In this document: positions 8,201 to 16,600 of the stretch, one piece after another
Numbering within the stretch: position 1 is the stretch's first letter
Layout of the letters: each line of letters opens with the position of its first letter
From: an uncultured Prevotellaceae bacterium
GTDB lineage: Bacteria; Bacteroidota; Bacteroidia; Bacteroidales; Bacteroidaceae
Direction of reading: 5' to 3'
Length of the DNA stretch: 36,106 nucleotides
Assembly (NCBI GenBank): GCA_902792685.1
Contig: CADBAP010000013.1
Coordinates: forward strand, 1 to 36,106
Position numbers and translations under genes: made by a program
The notes under the pieces: generated by a model
Told to the model about the DNA's origin: nothing
Database searches by the model: none
What the model saw: the letters and a program-made list of their open reading frames with translations, nothing else

Positions 8201-10256
8201 ATCGCTCTATGAGTTGGAAGTCTATGGTAAGCTGGCATCAACAGCCAACACAGAACTGATGGGTGTGAAGATTACGAGCGACAAGAGTGTATTGAAGCAA
8301 GGCGTACCTTCACAACTCAGCATCAAGGGATATAATTATAACAAGGAGGAGATGAACGTGTCGCCGACTTGGAAAACAACCGATGGCACCATCACCGAAA
8401 CAGGTCTGTTCACTCCGGCTAACTACGGAAAGGTGAACGTCAGTGCGACGGTTGAGGGGATGACAGCAACGAAGACACTGCCCGTTGAAGAGGGTCTGCG
8501 CCTCACCAGTCTGTCGTTCGAACTCGACAGCGACCCTGTCATCGGACAGGCTGTGCCCTACACTGCCACGGGAATCGACCAGTTTGGTGCCCCGTATGCA
8601 GGTGCTGCTCCTACATTTGAAATCTTCGAGGTGAACGGCAATGATGAGTTGGTGGCAACAACAAATGCCAGCCTCAACACAGAAGACCAAACGTTTACAG
8701 CGATGGTGGCTGGACAATACGCCATTAAGATGACGCAGGGAACGCTCAGCAAGACGGTATATGTAAGAGGTATCGGACCGACCGGTTTGCGATACAGCGA
8801 TATTCCGGCTGTGGAGGATGCGCCGAGCATGAGCGGAAAACTGCCGCTTTTCGTAGGACAGGAGTCGCCGAACATGAACTTCGACTATAACGGAGGTTCG
8901 CTATATGGTACCGACCACTTCCCTGTACCGACAATCGGTGGCGCAACCGCAAACGCCCTCTTTGTATCAAAGCTTGGAACATTCGGATTCGGAGCACTCA
9001 ACAACCTCGATATCTCCGACTATAATATGATCCATGCAGACATATTCGTTGCCAACGATGCTCCCGCTTTCAGCTTCCACACGGAAGGAGCACCAACCAA
9101 CAAGGTGTATGCCAAACCGCTTCAGGCAGGACAGTGGAACACCGTTGACCTGCCCATTAGCAATACGACGCTGAACTGGCTCTTCTTCTCGTTCAACGAC
9201 TACAAGGCAGGAGACAATGAGGCGTTGGTCACAAATGTTTATCTCTACAAAGAAACAAGTGACAATATCTTCGTGGGAAGTCCTGACTCCAAGGGTCTGG
9301 TAACGGTGACGACCTTCGGAGCAGGCATCAACGATGCAAATAAAGCACAATTCCTCAACGATGTGGCAGCACTGCCAAAGAATGCAACGGCCATCGACTT
9401 GAGTACGATTGCACTGAACAATACCACGCCGATGATGATTAGTACGCCTAACAATCCCAATGTCATCATCATCCTCAATGGATCGGGCGGCGACGACAAT
9501 GCTGCTTCCGACCAGCTGGCAAAGATTAGCAATACGCAGAATGTCGTTTATAACTCTGGTGGATGGCATCTGCCGTTGAAAGCAACGGGCTACAAGGTGG
9601 TCTTCGAGGACGGATACCCCGTTTATCCTGTAAACTTCGGACGCTGCACCACCCTCACCTATACCAGAACCGTCCCTGCAAACAGCTATGGAACCATCTG
9701 TCTGCCGCGAGATGTGACAACGTTACCAGCAGGACTGAAAGCCTACGAGCTGACAACAGTGACTGCCAACAATATCGAATTTACGAGTGTAGCGTCAATG
9801 ACAGCCTATAAACCTTATATTATACGGAATATAACGAATGCTGCTGTGACGCTGACCATCGATGCCCAAAAAGCAAACATGGAGTTGGCAAGAACCACTG
9901 CAGATTTGAAGAAATCCGTAGAAAACGTCGATTTCATCGGTAATTTCCAACAATTCCAGGTCACAGGCAATGAAGGTTATACAGCCTTCCGTACGACGGG
10001 ACAGATGGCGAAGTTAGACAATGCCGGCACAACGGTAGGCTCGTTCCGTGCTTACCTCGCCGGACTTACCGACAGTCAGCTGGCACATAGTGCTTTGTTC
10101 GATGGTGTCACAGGAATAAATAGTATTGGACAACAAACGGACAAAGTGTCTGATGCCTGGTACGATCTGCAAGGCCGTAAAATCGTAAAACCGTCAAATG
10201 GTCAAATGCCGAAGGGCATCTATATCCATCAGGGAAAGAAGGTAGTTGTAAGATGA
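5238..10256 (+). CDS. GH81 endo-beta-1,3-glucanase with F5/8 type C, Ig-like and C-terminal sorting regions
   Basis: 1672 residues with a signal peptide (1-19, ending 'GLLA'). Residues ~20-855 are a glycoside hydrolase family 81 module, known to cut internal beta-1,3-glucan bonds (laminarin, callose, fungal walls) by inversion. Signatures seen are 'VPIPTNDWW' near the N-terminus, 'NDHHFHYGYF' (D502, H504, H506) and 'GQESTSESMQGW', whose E575 and E579 fit the conserved Glu pair of the family. An F5/8 type C domain follows (~871-997, 'GKPCTESS' to 'YELEVYG'), then a Big/Ig-like domain starting about 1005, further beta-rich domains, the C-terminal module shared with the upstream surface proteins, and the tail 'WYDLQGRKI' plus 'PKGIYIHQGKKVVVR'. 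Family assignment is strong. No SusC/SusD pair is nearby. The stop codon overlaps the next start (ATGA), implying translational coupling. Confidence 0.92.
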   Translation: MKKILLTILMAMPAIGLLAQEPVQVGKGSYAAYAPLAKSKTDEHGGDQSMYMQYRNLYIVEEAGVPIPTNDWWTDMINGDRGRSGKEVTGHLWSYPQYVQGMKYGLDIHYPKYWVDNGTEMKAQSKLMIKCGEDFNATQPLAEKWSDWTVTFSETSDTQKMTTTLAHGVPFTWTELTNINPIITAVKTGNDGADNKLKSSVLVSFTDENGTALTGTQTVSRFIVKISNAETADLYGVYLPAGTSVTFADGEAKVSYNGAKQFVVVALLKQNSDLTTFATYAYNKPTDTKVSWNYNGSGTLTTSWKVTAEDLRTGAAATDVLQGVIPHHYRKNTNDKANGTITNLSFFGSNVYQTPRGKLKLVAGNQMDISYKFTGILPWYPVPHDFEGTDANTGHTGLGSVANAFDSEKMLTMLANYAQKGEFGSDTYWGGKGLTQMALNMAFAREMNNEELFNTCHNRLKEALVNWLTYTPGEDNFFFAYDSRYHGLIGYNTSYDSDTYNDHHFHYGYFTLAAAMLCLVDDDFKQNYGEMVKLIVRDYNNYKRDDWACFLRMMDPWAGHCYAGGMGDGAGNGQESTSESMQGWGGMYLLGVALGDNELRDAGIFGWVSESRATAEYWFDRHGTAIDANFHTGNATDKDDFNIDYAKFTHKKDGVVDYIQPWSSNLTSHGIGWWTWFGGDPVFMQGIQWMPISPALDYLGEDKDFAEWDYQYLMRIKEHAGWDGQGGIGGATLRDSDWGNVVLSYRQWGNPDDAAAIFDEGWAEGWPTMTTSSTNGITYFVTHSHRSYGDIDWTVTANYPTARAYNKGGQKYHVAYNPTDATVTVSFSDGISMDVPARQMKCKELDYAAVTTVYPVDTSEPDMREELVMKNLALGKPCTESSHENAGTLKENATDGKTNTRWGSAHQDNEWLQVDLGENANIYKVRVLWETSYASEYRIELRDTENGTVTYSKTGTGKANEWTEINLDDQAGRYVRLVGVKRGTAYGTSLYELEVYGKLASTANTELMGVKITSDKSVLKQGVPSQLSIKGYNYNKEEMNVSPTWKTTDGTITETGLFTPANYGKVNVSATVEGMTATKTLPVEEGLRLTSLSFELDSDPVIGQAVPYTATGIDQFGAPYAGAAPTFEIFEVNGNDELVATTNASLNTEDQTFTAMVAGQYAIKMTQGTLSKTVYVRGIGPTGLRYSDIPAVEDAPSMSGKLPLFVGQESPNMNFDYNGGSLYGTDHFPVPTIGGATANALFVSKLGTFGFGALNNLDISDYNMIHADIFVANDAPAFSFHTEGAPTNKVYAKPLQAGQWNTVDLPISNTTLNWLFFSFNDYKAGDNEALVTNVYLYKETSDNIFVGSPDSKGLVTVTTFGAGINDANKAQFLNDVAALPKNATAIDLSTIALNNTTPMMISTPNNPNVIIILNGSGGDDNAASDQLAKISNTQNVVYNSGGWHLPLKATGYKVVFEDGYPVYPVNFGRCTTLTYTRTVPANSYGTICLPRDVTTLPAGLKAYELTTVTANNIEFTSVASMTAYKPYIIRNITNAAVTLTIDAQKANMELARTTADLKKSVENVDFIGNFQQFQVTGNEGYTAFRTTGQMAKLDNAGTTVGSFRAYLAGLTDSQLAHSALFDGVTGINSIGQQTDKVSDAWYDLQGRKIVKPSNGQMPKGIYIHQGKKVVVR

Positions 10257-10474
10257 AACGAACAAACGTTTATATTTCACCTCTTACCGATATAACAGCG
10301 GTGGCTGCCTGCAATGAGATGTTGCAGGCAAGCCACGGCTTTCCACAAGTCAGCACTGACGACAACACCCTCACGTACGAACAGGCAACCGACGACTCTT
10401 TCGGCAGTGACGAAAGTGTTGCAGCCAGACCTGCTGAATCCTGGAATGATGACTGGGAAGAGTGGGAAGATTAA
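10253..10474 (+). CDS. Small acidic partner protein, copy 3 (73 aa)
   Basis: Third member of the small-protein family. It opens 'MKRTNVYISPLTDI', has 'NEMLQAS' near residue 25, a Ser/Thr/Asp-rich middle, 'VAARPAESW', and an acidic aromatic end 'DDWEEWED'. The ATG overlaps the stop of the GH81 gene by four bases, the tightest coupling of the three pairs and good evidence that the small protein is made together with the large secreted one. No signal peptide, transmembrane helix or known domain is visible. Function is unknown. Confidence 0.75.
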   Translation: MKRTNVYISPLTDITAVAACNEMLQASHGFPQVSTDDNTLTYEQATDDSFGSDESVAARPAESWNDDWEEWED

Positions 10475-10505
10475 TGCTTAATGCATAAAGCATAATGCAT
10501 AATTA
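10474..10505. repeat. Short AT-rich interspersed repeats (AATGCATAA / ATGCTT...AAGCAT)
   Basis: Directly after the small-protein stop lies AATGCTTAATGCATAAAGC and a further ATAATGCATAATT. AATGCATAA occurs twice (10480 and 10494), and ATGCTT and AAGCAT can pair. It looks like low-complexity spacer; no coding potential is seen. Confidence 0.5.
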
Positions 10506-10507
10506 TT

Positions 10508-10593
10508 GGCTGCGCCTCGAAGGTACTCACGTTCGGAAATGAAAAGAAAAATCAGTTTTTCTTTTGCATTTCGCTCACTTACTCGTACCTTTG
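10508..10593. repeat. Imperfect long palindrome carrying the argS promoter
   Basis: Arms starting AAGGTAC (10520) and ending GTACCTTTG (10585-10593) are imperfect inverted copies around a perfect 10-bp inverted repeat, AAAAGAAAAA (10542-10551) and TTTTTCTTTT (10556-10565), loop TCAG. The right arm contains both promoter boxes. A comparable structure lies at 13081-13152, and the flanking 11-mer GGCTGCGCCTC (10508-10518) recurs inverted at 35624-35634. Confidence 0.6.
10563..10593 (+). promoter_or_regulatory. Bacteroidetes promoter for argS
   Basis: TTTG (10563-10566), 19 bases, TACCTTTG (10586-10593). Transcription would begin near 10600, which rules out longer argS starts and supports the ATG at 10624. 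Confidence 0.85.
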
Positions 10594-10623
10594 CACCGAT
10601 TTTTGAAAATTAAGGTAAGAAAT

Positions 10624-12438
10624 ATGAATATAGAAGCACAGATTACGAGCAGCGTGATGGCAGCTGTCAAGGAATTGTACGGGCAGGAAGTGTCTGAAAA
10701 AATGGTAGCTCTGCAGAAGACAAGAAGTGATTTCGAGGGAAATCTCACACTGGTGGTGTTCCCCTTCCTGAAGATATCGAAGAAGAAACCGGAAGAGACG
10801 GCGCAGGAGATTGGCGAATACCTGCAGAAGAACTGCCCTGCCATTGAGAACTTCAATGTGGTCAAGGGCTTCCTGAACCTTGTGATTGCTACTGCCGCAT
10901 GGGTGCAGCTGTTGAACGATATCGATGCCGACCCCACATTCGGCATGAAGAAAGCAACAGACGACAGTCCGCTCGTGATGATCGAGTACTCTTCTCCCAA
11001 CACCAATAAGCCGCTGCACTTAGGTCATGTGCGCAACAACCTGCTGGGTTGGTCATTGGCACAGATTATGGAGGCCAACGGCAACAAGGTTGTCAAGACG
11101 AATATCGTCAACGACCGCGGTATTCATATCTGTAAATCCATGCTCGCCTGGCTGAAATGGGGCAACGGAGAAACGCCCGAAACCAGCGGCAAGAAAGGCG
11201 ACCACCTCATTGGCGACTACTACGTAGCTTTCGACAAGCACTACCGCGAAGAGGTGAAGGAACTCAAAGCGAAATTCATCGCTGAAGGATTGGATGAGGA
11301 AAAAGCAGAGGAACGTGCGAAGAACGAAGCGCCGCTCATCATCGAGGCGCACGACATGCTGGTACGCTGGGAACAGAACGATCCGGAAGTGCGCGCCCTG
11401 TGGAAGAAGATGAACGACTGGGTGTATGCCGGGTTCGACGAGACCTACAAGGCACTGGGTGTGGCGTTCGATAAGATCTACTACGAATCAGAAACCTATC
11501 TCGAAGGAAAGAAAAAGGTGGAGGAAGGACTGGAGAAAGGTCTTTTCTTCCGCAAAGAAGACAACAGCGTGTGGGCAGACCTCACCGATGAGGGCCTCGA
11601 CCAGAAACTGCTGTTGCGCAGCGATGGAACCAGCGTTTATATGACGCAGGATATCGGTACGGCCGATATGCGCTTCAAGGACTACCCTATCGACAAGATG
11701 ATCTATGTGGTGGGCAACGAACAGAACTACCACTTCCAGGTGCTGTCGCTGCTGCTCGACCGCTTAGGCTTTGAGTGGGGTAAGGAACTGGTACACTTCT
11801 CCTATGGTATGGTGGAACTGCCCAACGGTAAGATGAAGAGCCGTGAAGGTACGGTGGTGGATGCCGACGACCTGATTGCCGCCATGATTGCCAATGCCCG
11901 TCAGACCAGTGACGAACTGGGTAAATTTAATGATATGACGGAAGAAGAAAAACGGGAGATTGCCCGCATCGTAGGTCTTGGTGCCCTGAAATACTTCATT
12001 CTGAAGGTTGATGCCCGCAAGAACATGCTGTTCAATCCGGAAGAATCTATCGACTTCAACGGCAACACAGGACCCTTCATCCAATATACTCATGCCCGCA
12101 TCCGCTCAATACTTCGTAAGAGCGAGGGAACGATGGAGAGAGAGAACGAGGGAACTCTCAATTCTCAATTGAACCAAAAGGAAATCGACTTGATCCAGAA
12201 ACTCAATGAGTTTGGTGCTGCCGTCGAGCAGGCAGGAAAAGACTATTCGCCCAGCGGCATAGCCAACTACTGCTATGAGTTGACGAAGCAGTTCAACCAG
12301 TTCTACCATGACTACAGCATCCTGAATGCTGACACAGAAGAGCAGAAAGCCTTCCGTCTGGTATTAGCCAGGAACGTGGCGAAAACCATTAAGAACGGTA
12401 TGGCACTCCTCGGAATCGAAGTGCCGGAGAGAATGTAA
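10624..12438 (+). CDS. argS: Arginyl-tRNA synthetase
   Basis: 604-residue class I aminoacyl-tRNA synthetase that charges tRNA-Arg in the cytoplasm. It has an N-terminal Add-1-like domain (~1-115), the 'SSPNTNKPLHLGHVRNN' region with the HIGH variant HLGH at 132-135, the KMSKS-equivalent 'KMKSREGT' starting at K403, and a C-terminal DALR anticodon-binding domain ending 'GMALLGIEVPERM'. The start at 10624 is chosen because the promoter at 10563-10593 places transcription initiation downstream of earlier in-frame ATGs and because 'MNIEAQITSSV' begins the family-typical helix. Length fits bacterial ArgS. A bidirectional terminator follows directly. A tRNA-Arg(CCT) gene occurs elsewhere in the window but is not linked to it. 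Confidence 0.97.
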   Translation: MNIEAQITSSVMAAVKELYGQEVSEKMVALQKTRSDFEGNLTLVVFPFLKISKKKPEETAQEIGEYLQKNCPAIENFNVVKGFLNLVIATAAWVQLLNDIDADPTFGMKKATDDSPLVMIEYSSPNTNKPLHLGHVRNNLLGWSLAQIMEANGNKVVKTNIVNDRGIHICKSMLAWLKWGNGETPETSGKKGDHLIGDYYVAFDKHYREEVKELKAKFIAEGLDEEKAEERAKNEAPLIIEAHDMLVRWEQNDPEVRALWKKMNDWVYAGFDETYKALGVAFDKIYYESETYLEGKKKVEEGLEKGLFFRKEDNSVWADLTDEGLDQKLLLRSDGTSVYMTQDIGTADMRFKDYPIDKMIYVVGNEQNYHFQVLSLLLDRLGFEWGKELVHFSYGMVELPNGKMKSREGTVVDADDLIAAMIANARQTSDELGKFNDMTEEEKREIARIVGLGALKYFILKVDARKNMLFNPEESIDFNGNTGPFIQYTHARIRSILRKSEGTMERENEGTLNSQLNQKEIDLIQKLNEFGAAVEQAGKDYSPSGIANYCYELTKQFNQFYHDYSILNADTEEQKAFRLVLARNVAKTIKNGMALLGIEVPERM

Positions 12439-12441
12439 AAC

Positions 12442-12473
12442 AAAAAAGGTTTGCGATTGCAAACCTTTTTTTA
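12442..12473. terminator. Bidirectional terminator between argS and a convergent lipoprotein gene
   Basis: A 13-bp perfect stem, AAAAAAGGTTTGC (12442-12454) and GCAAACCTTTTTT (12459-12471), loop GATT. A-rich and T-rich flanks let it act in both directions. Confidence 0.9.
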
Positions 12474-12476
12474 TGA

Positions 12477-12962
12477 TTAGAATACCAACGTGTTGGTACA
12501 CTCTTTTGCATTGAGCTTTTCGAGGTCAGCCTTGGGAACCTTAGCCTTGAAGGTGATGTCAACCTCTTCGCCAGCAGCTTTGGGGAACCACTCTACGAGT
12601 TTCTTCTGGTTCTCCTCATCAGCAGTCAGCGTAATCTTGGTGTCCTTGTTGTCTTCGTCACGACCACTGATCCACAGTTCGCTGGTCTCGCGAGCGTCCT
12701 TCACTTCAGTTTTGTCGCTGTGCTTGATCTTTACGGTAGCTGCTACATCCAGGATGTCGCCGTCACCCGTTACCTCGAAGCTGATAGGTGCACCCAGCTC
12801 TGGGAGGAAGCAGTTAGGACCGGTCGTACCAGTAATGTTGTTCTGTACTGAGAAGGTGAATCCCTCGGCTGCGTCTTTCGTGCCTTCGCCTTCTGCCTGC
12901 TGTTTGTTTCCGCAAGAAACCATCATGGCAACAGCTGCCATCAAAAATAAAATCTTTTTCAT
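12477..12962 (-). CDS. Putative lipoprotein of unknown function (161 aa)
   Basis: The N-terminus 'MKKILFLMAAVAMMVSCGNKQ' is a lipoprotein signal with the lipid-modified Cys at position 17; the residues after it (GNKQQ) give no strong surface-export signal. The remaining ~140 residues are rich in Lys, Asp and Glu and look like one beta-rich domain ('ISFEVTGDGDILDVAATVKI', 'EVDITFKAKV'). I recognise no named family. It is convergent with argS and shares its terminator. No clear -7/-33 pair is seen in the AT-rich upstream region 12963-13060. Confidence 0.75.
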   Translation of the reverse strand: MKKILFLMAAVAMMVSCGNKQQAEGEGTKDAAEGFTFSVQNNITGTTGPNCFLPELGAPISFEVTGDGDILDVAATVKIKHSDKTEVKDARETSELWISGRDEDNKDTKITLTADEENQKKLVEWFPKAAGEEVDITFKAKVPKADLEKLNAKECTNTLVF

Positions 12963-13080
12963 AACAGAAATTTTGTTAGGTTTATTTTTAAATCATAGTA
13001 TTAACGGCTGTAATTATAAATTATTGTAAATTTTTACTTTGTTTTCAGCAGAATTGTTGTAATTTTGAGACTTCGACTCG

Positions 13081-13152
13081 AAGGTAAGATGCACCTCGGC
13101 ATAAAAAATAAACATGTTTATTTTGTTCTGCCCTCGGTTTTCATTACCTTTG
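13081..13152. repeat. Imperfect palindrome carrying the thioesterase promoter
   Basis: AAGGTAA (13081-13087) and TTACCTTTG (13144-13152) form outer arms around a perfect 20-nt palindrome at 13105-13124 centred on CATG. As at argS, the right half of the palindrome overlaps the -33 element and the outer right arm contains the -7 box. Confidence 0.55.
13122..13152 (+). promoter_or_regulatory. Bacteroidetes promoter for the thioesterase gene
   Basis: TTTG (13122-13125), 19 bases, TACCTTTG (13145-13152). Initiation near 13159 supports the ATG at 13174 rather than upstream in-frame codons. Confidence 0.85.
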
Positions 13153-13173
13153 CACGCAAAATTCCATACTACG

Positions 13174-13599
13174 ATGATTGAAGAAAGCAAAAAAGAGTTC
13201 CATCATGTGATACCGCTGCAGATACGATTCAATGATGTTGACAAGTTCGGACACGTAAACAACTCCGTATATTTCCAGTTCTACGACACCACCAAGACCG
13301 ACTATTTCGCCAGCGTCTGTCCGCATGTTGACTGGGAACAGATTGCCATCATGGTGGTGAAGATTGAATCCGAGTTCATGGCGCAGATCAAAGCCAACGA
13401 CCATATCGCAGGCCGCACACGTGTATCAAAGATTGGAAACAAGAGCTTTCACCTGGAACAGGATGTTATCGATACTGATACGCAGGAAGTAAAGAGCCGC
13501 TGCCTTTCCATCATGGTACTCTACGACCTGAAACAGCAACAAGCCATTCCCTTCCCCGATGAATGGCGCAAGGCCATCAGTGAGTACGACGGGCTTTAA
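13174..13599 (+). CDS. Acyl-CoA thioesterase, 4HBT/hot-dog fold (YbgC/FadM-like)
   Basis: 141-residue single hot-dog domain. The motif 'RFNDVDKFGHVNNSVYFQFYD' region (written here in part: D..K.GHVNN..Y) is the 4-hydroxybenzoyl-CoA thioesterase signature with the catalytic Asp ahead of GHVNN. Such proteins hydrolyse acyl-CoA or acyl-ACP thioesters in the cytoplasm; substrate cannot be read from the sequence. The start at 13174 is fixed by the promoter just upstream. The next gene, a large regulator, begins 17 bases after the stop, so the two may share a transcript although no functional link is evident. Confidence 0.88.
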   Translation: MIEESKKEFHHVIPLQIRFNDVDKFGHVNNSVYFQFYDTTKTDYFASVCPHVDWEQIAIMVVKIESEFMAQIKANDHIAGRTRVSKIGNKSFHLEQDVIDTDTQEVKSRCLSIMVLYDLKQQQAIPFPDEWRKAISEYDGL

Positions 13600-13616
13600 T
13601 CGGTTATCATTATAAG

Positions 13617-16600
13617 ATGTTTAGGAAAGTCATATTTTGTTATCTGATGCTGTTCTCTTCCCTTTTGGCAAGAGGAGAATCCTTCTGCCGTGTGATGGAC
13701 TTTGCAACAGATAACGGACTTTTACAAGCTCACATCTCAAATGCCATACAAGATCAGACGGGTTTTATCTGGTTTGCCACATGGAATGGTCTGGTACGCT
13801 TTGACGGCAATACGTTCAACACTTTCAAGCCGATCCTGAACTCACGCGGCACCATCTTCTCCAACCGCATCTACAACATCAAGATGAATGCAAAGGGCAA
13901 TCTCTGGTGCGTGTCTTCCGATAACAACCTTTATCTCTTTACCCGCAACGACTGTCAGTTTACGGACATACTACAAACCCTTCCGATAGTCAAGGACCAG
14001 AAAGTAAAGGTACTTACCCCGCTGGAAAAAGGGGTTACCTGGGTAACCTTCAGAGATTACTCCTGTCTGCGCATCCATGATGACAACTTCCAGAAAGGCT
14101 ATACCTACTGGGCTGCTGGCAGCAAATCGCTGTTAGGCAGCAAAAGAATCCTCGACATCGTTCAGGATACAAAAGGCAACGAATGGGTGTTGACCGACCG
14201 AGGAGCTGTCTGCCCTACCCTGAAGTTACATACCACCAAACCCTTCCGCTTCGTACAGTGCATCGGAAACAGCACCTATTTGGTACACACCGACGGCAGT
14301 ATGGCTGTTCTCGACCCACATCGGAAATTTCATTATTCCTCACTTATCGAACAGGGGAATGAGGTTCATTACACCACTTCCACACCAACAAGCCTCATTC
14401 TGGGTACTGATGAGGGTGTAACCATCTATCATACTGCCACCAAACAAAAAACAACCCATTCCATCGGGAAAATCACCTATCTCTATATTGATTCCAAGAA
14501 ACGGATTTGGGCATTCAGCAACACACACACTGTTTGGCTCATCAGCGCTGACGGAAAAACCGTCAAAGAACTGCCTGCAACACCATTGGCAAACAGTATG
14601 CCGCTGAAAAATCCACAGCTCATCTTCGAAAACACTGACCACAGCATCATCGTAAAACCCGAAAAGGGAGTCCTTTCCTACTATGATGAAGCCAGACAGC
14701 AATTGAGAGACTGCCGCTTCTATCGGAATAACGAGGCTATTGCCTTCTCTCCTGCGGAAATCAGCAAATACATCATCGACCATCAAGGCAATCTGTGGAT
14801 ATTCCAGAAGCATGCTGCCAACTGCATCTCTTTCTACCCCGACCACTTCAACCATTGGAAAAACCCGTCGAAAACAGAAGTACGCGCGATGATGCGCGAC
14901 AAAATGGGCAGAAACTGGTTTGCTGACGGATCGTATGCCCTGTATCTGAAGAGAGACATCAACACGCCTCCCACCTATATCTCTGCGTCTGGCCAACAGA
15001 CCTCACAGCCTACTCCGTTCAGTAGGGAACCCATCTATGGCCTGACCGAAGACAACCAGCTTCGCATCTGGGTGGGAACGAAAGGAGACGGAGTCTATCT
15101 GCTCACCCCGACGAATGCCCAGCGCACGACCTATCGCACCGAGCATTTTCTGCATCAGGACCGCAATCCTCTTTCCGTTCATAGCGACACCATCTGGAAT
15201 GTGATGCAAGATGCCCGCGGCAACATCTGGCTGGCTTCCTATGAAAACGGACTCTCCCGTGCTTCTTTCCGTGATGGGAAGTGGTCCTTCCACCATGTAA
15301 GGAACCTTCCTAACGGTGTCAAAATACGTTGCCTCGTTGAAGCGTCACCTGGCATCCTGCTCATAGGTACCACCAACGGTTTGCTGACAGCCGACGTCCG
15401 TCATCCTGACAAACCCGTCTTCTATCAGAATGCTTATCGGAATGAAGAATGGGGACTGAAAGGCAATGATGTCATGAGCATTGTCAAATGCCGCAATCGC
15501 TTCTTTGTCTGTGTCTTCGGCAGCGGCATCAGCGAAATCCTTTCGTCCAATATCCTGTCCGACACCATTCATTTCCGCAATGTTATCATCCCCTCTACTG
15601 CTACCGCCGACCAAATCAAGACCGCTCTCAGCGACGGCAACAATATCTGGCTGGCATCGTCACAGGCTGTTGTGCGGTTCCCCGTTGAAAAAGGCAACTA
15701 CACCATTTTCAACAAAACCAACTTTATCGGTGACTTCAACCTGTCGGAGGGCAAACCGATTATCTGCGGCGACACGATTATCATGGGAACAACTGACGGT
15801 CTGCTGGCATTTTCGGCATCCAGAACCATCTCGCGAACGGTCAAAAACCGCATCGTCTTCACGGGTATTCAGTATCAGAACGACATGAACATCCGACCGC
15901 TCAACGATATCGAATCACTGACCATTGCACCTGACGAACGCAGTTTCTCCTTATATCTGTCGGCTCTCGACTATGATAAAATGGGTGATATGCAGTTCCG
16001 CTACAAACTCGAAGGATATGATGAAGGATGGAACTACACCAACGAAAACCAATATACCGTCAACTACAGCAACCTGCCTCCTGGAGAATACACGCTGATT
16101 GTCCAAACCACCAACAGCAAGGGAGAGTGGGATGAGAACATGCGAGAGATTACTGTTCACGTCGTTCCCCGCTTTGTTGAAACCGTATGGTTCAAACTCA
16201 TCATCCTATTCCTGCTCGTGGCTCTTTTCCTCGGTATGGCCTACGCCATCGTCTATCTCAGTCGCATGCGTCAGCTGTTACAACGTAAGTACACGCTACT
16301 GATGACTGTCGACGAATTCTCGCACGACATCCATATAAAGAAAGAACAAAAAGACCACAATAGCGATGAACAGCTGTTTATGAAGAAAACCATCGCGTTC
16401 TTTGAGGACAACATCAGCAATAGCAATTTTGTGATAGAAGATATGGCCCGTCATCTGGGCATGAGCCGCACGGCCTTCTACAACAAGATGAAGTCGATTA
16501 CGGGCTTGTCGCCCATCGACTTCATCAAGCAGATGCGTATCAAAAAGGCTTTGAAACTGATGGAAGACACCTCTTTATCCATCACCGACATCGCCTATAA

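Noticed and set aside
12490-13029. A 179-codon + strand frame opposite the lipoprotein gene
   Set aside because: The minus-strand frame has a perfect lipobox signal and ends at a shared terminator; the + frame is Ser/Leu/Phe-rich antisense.
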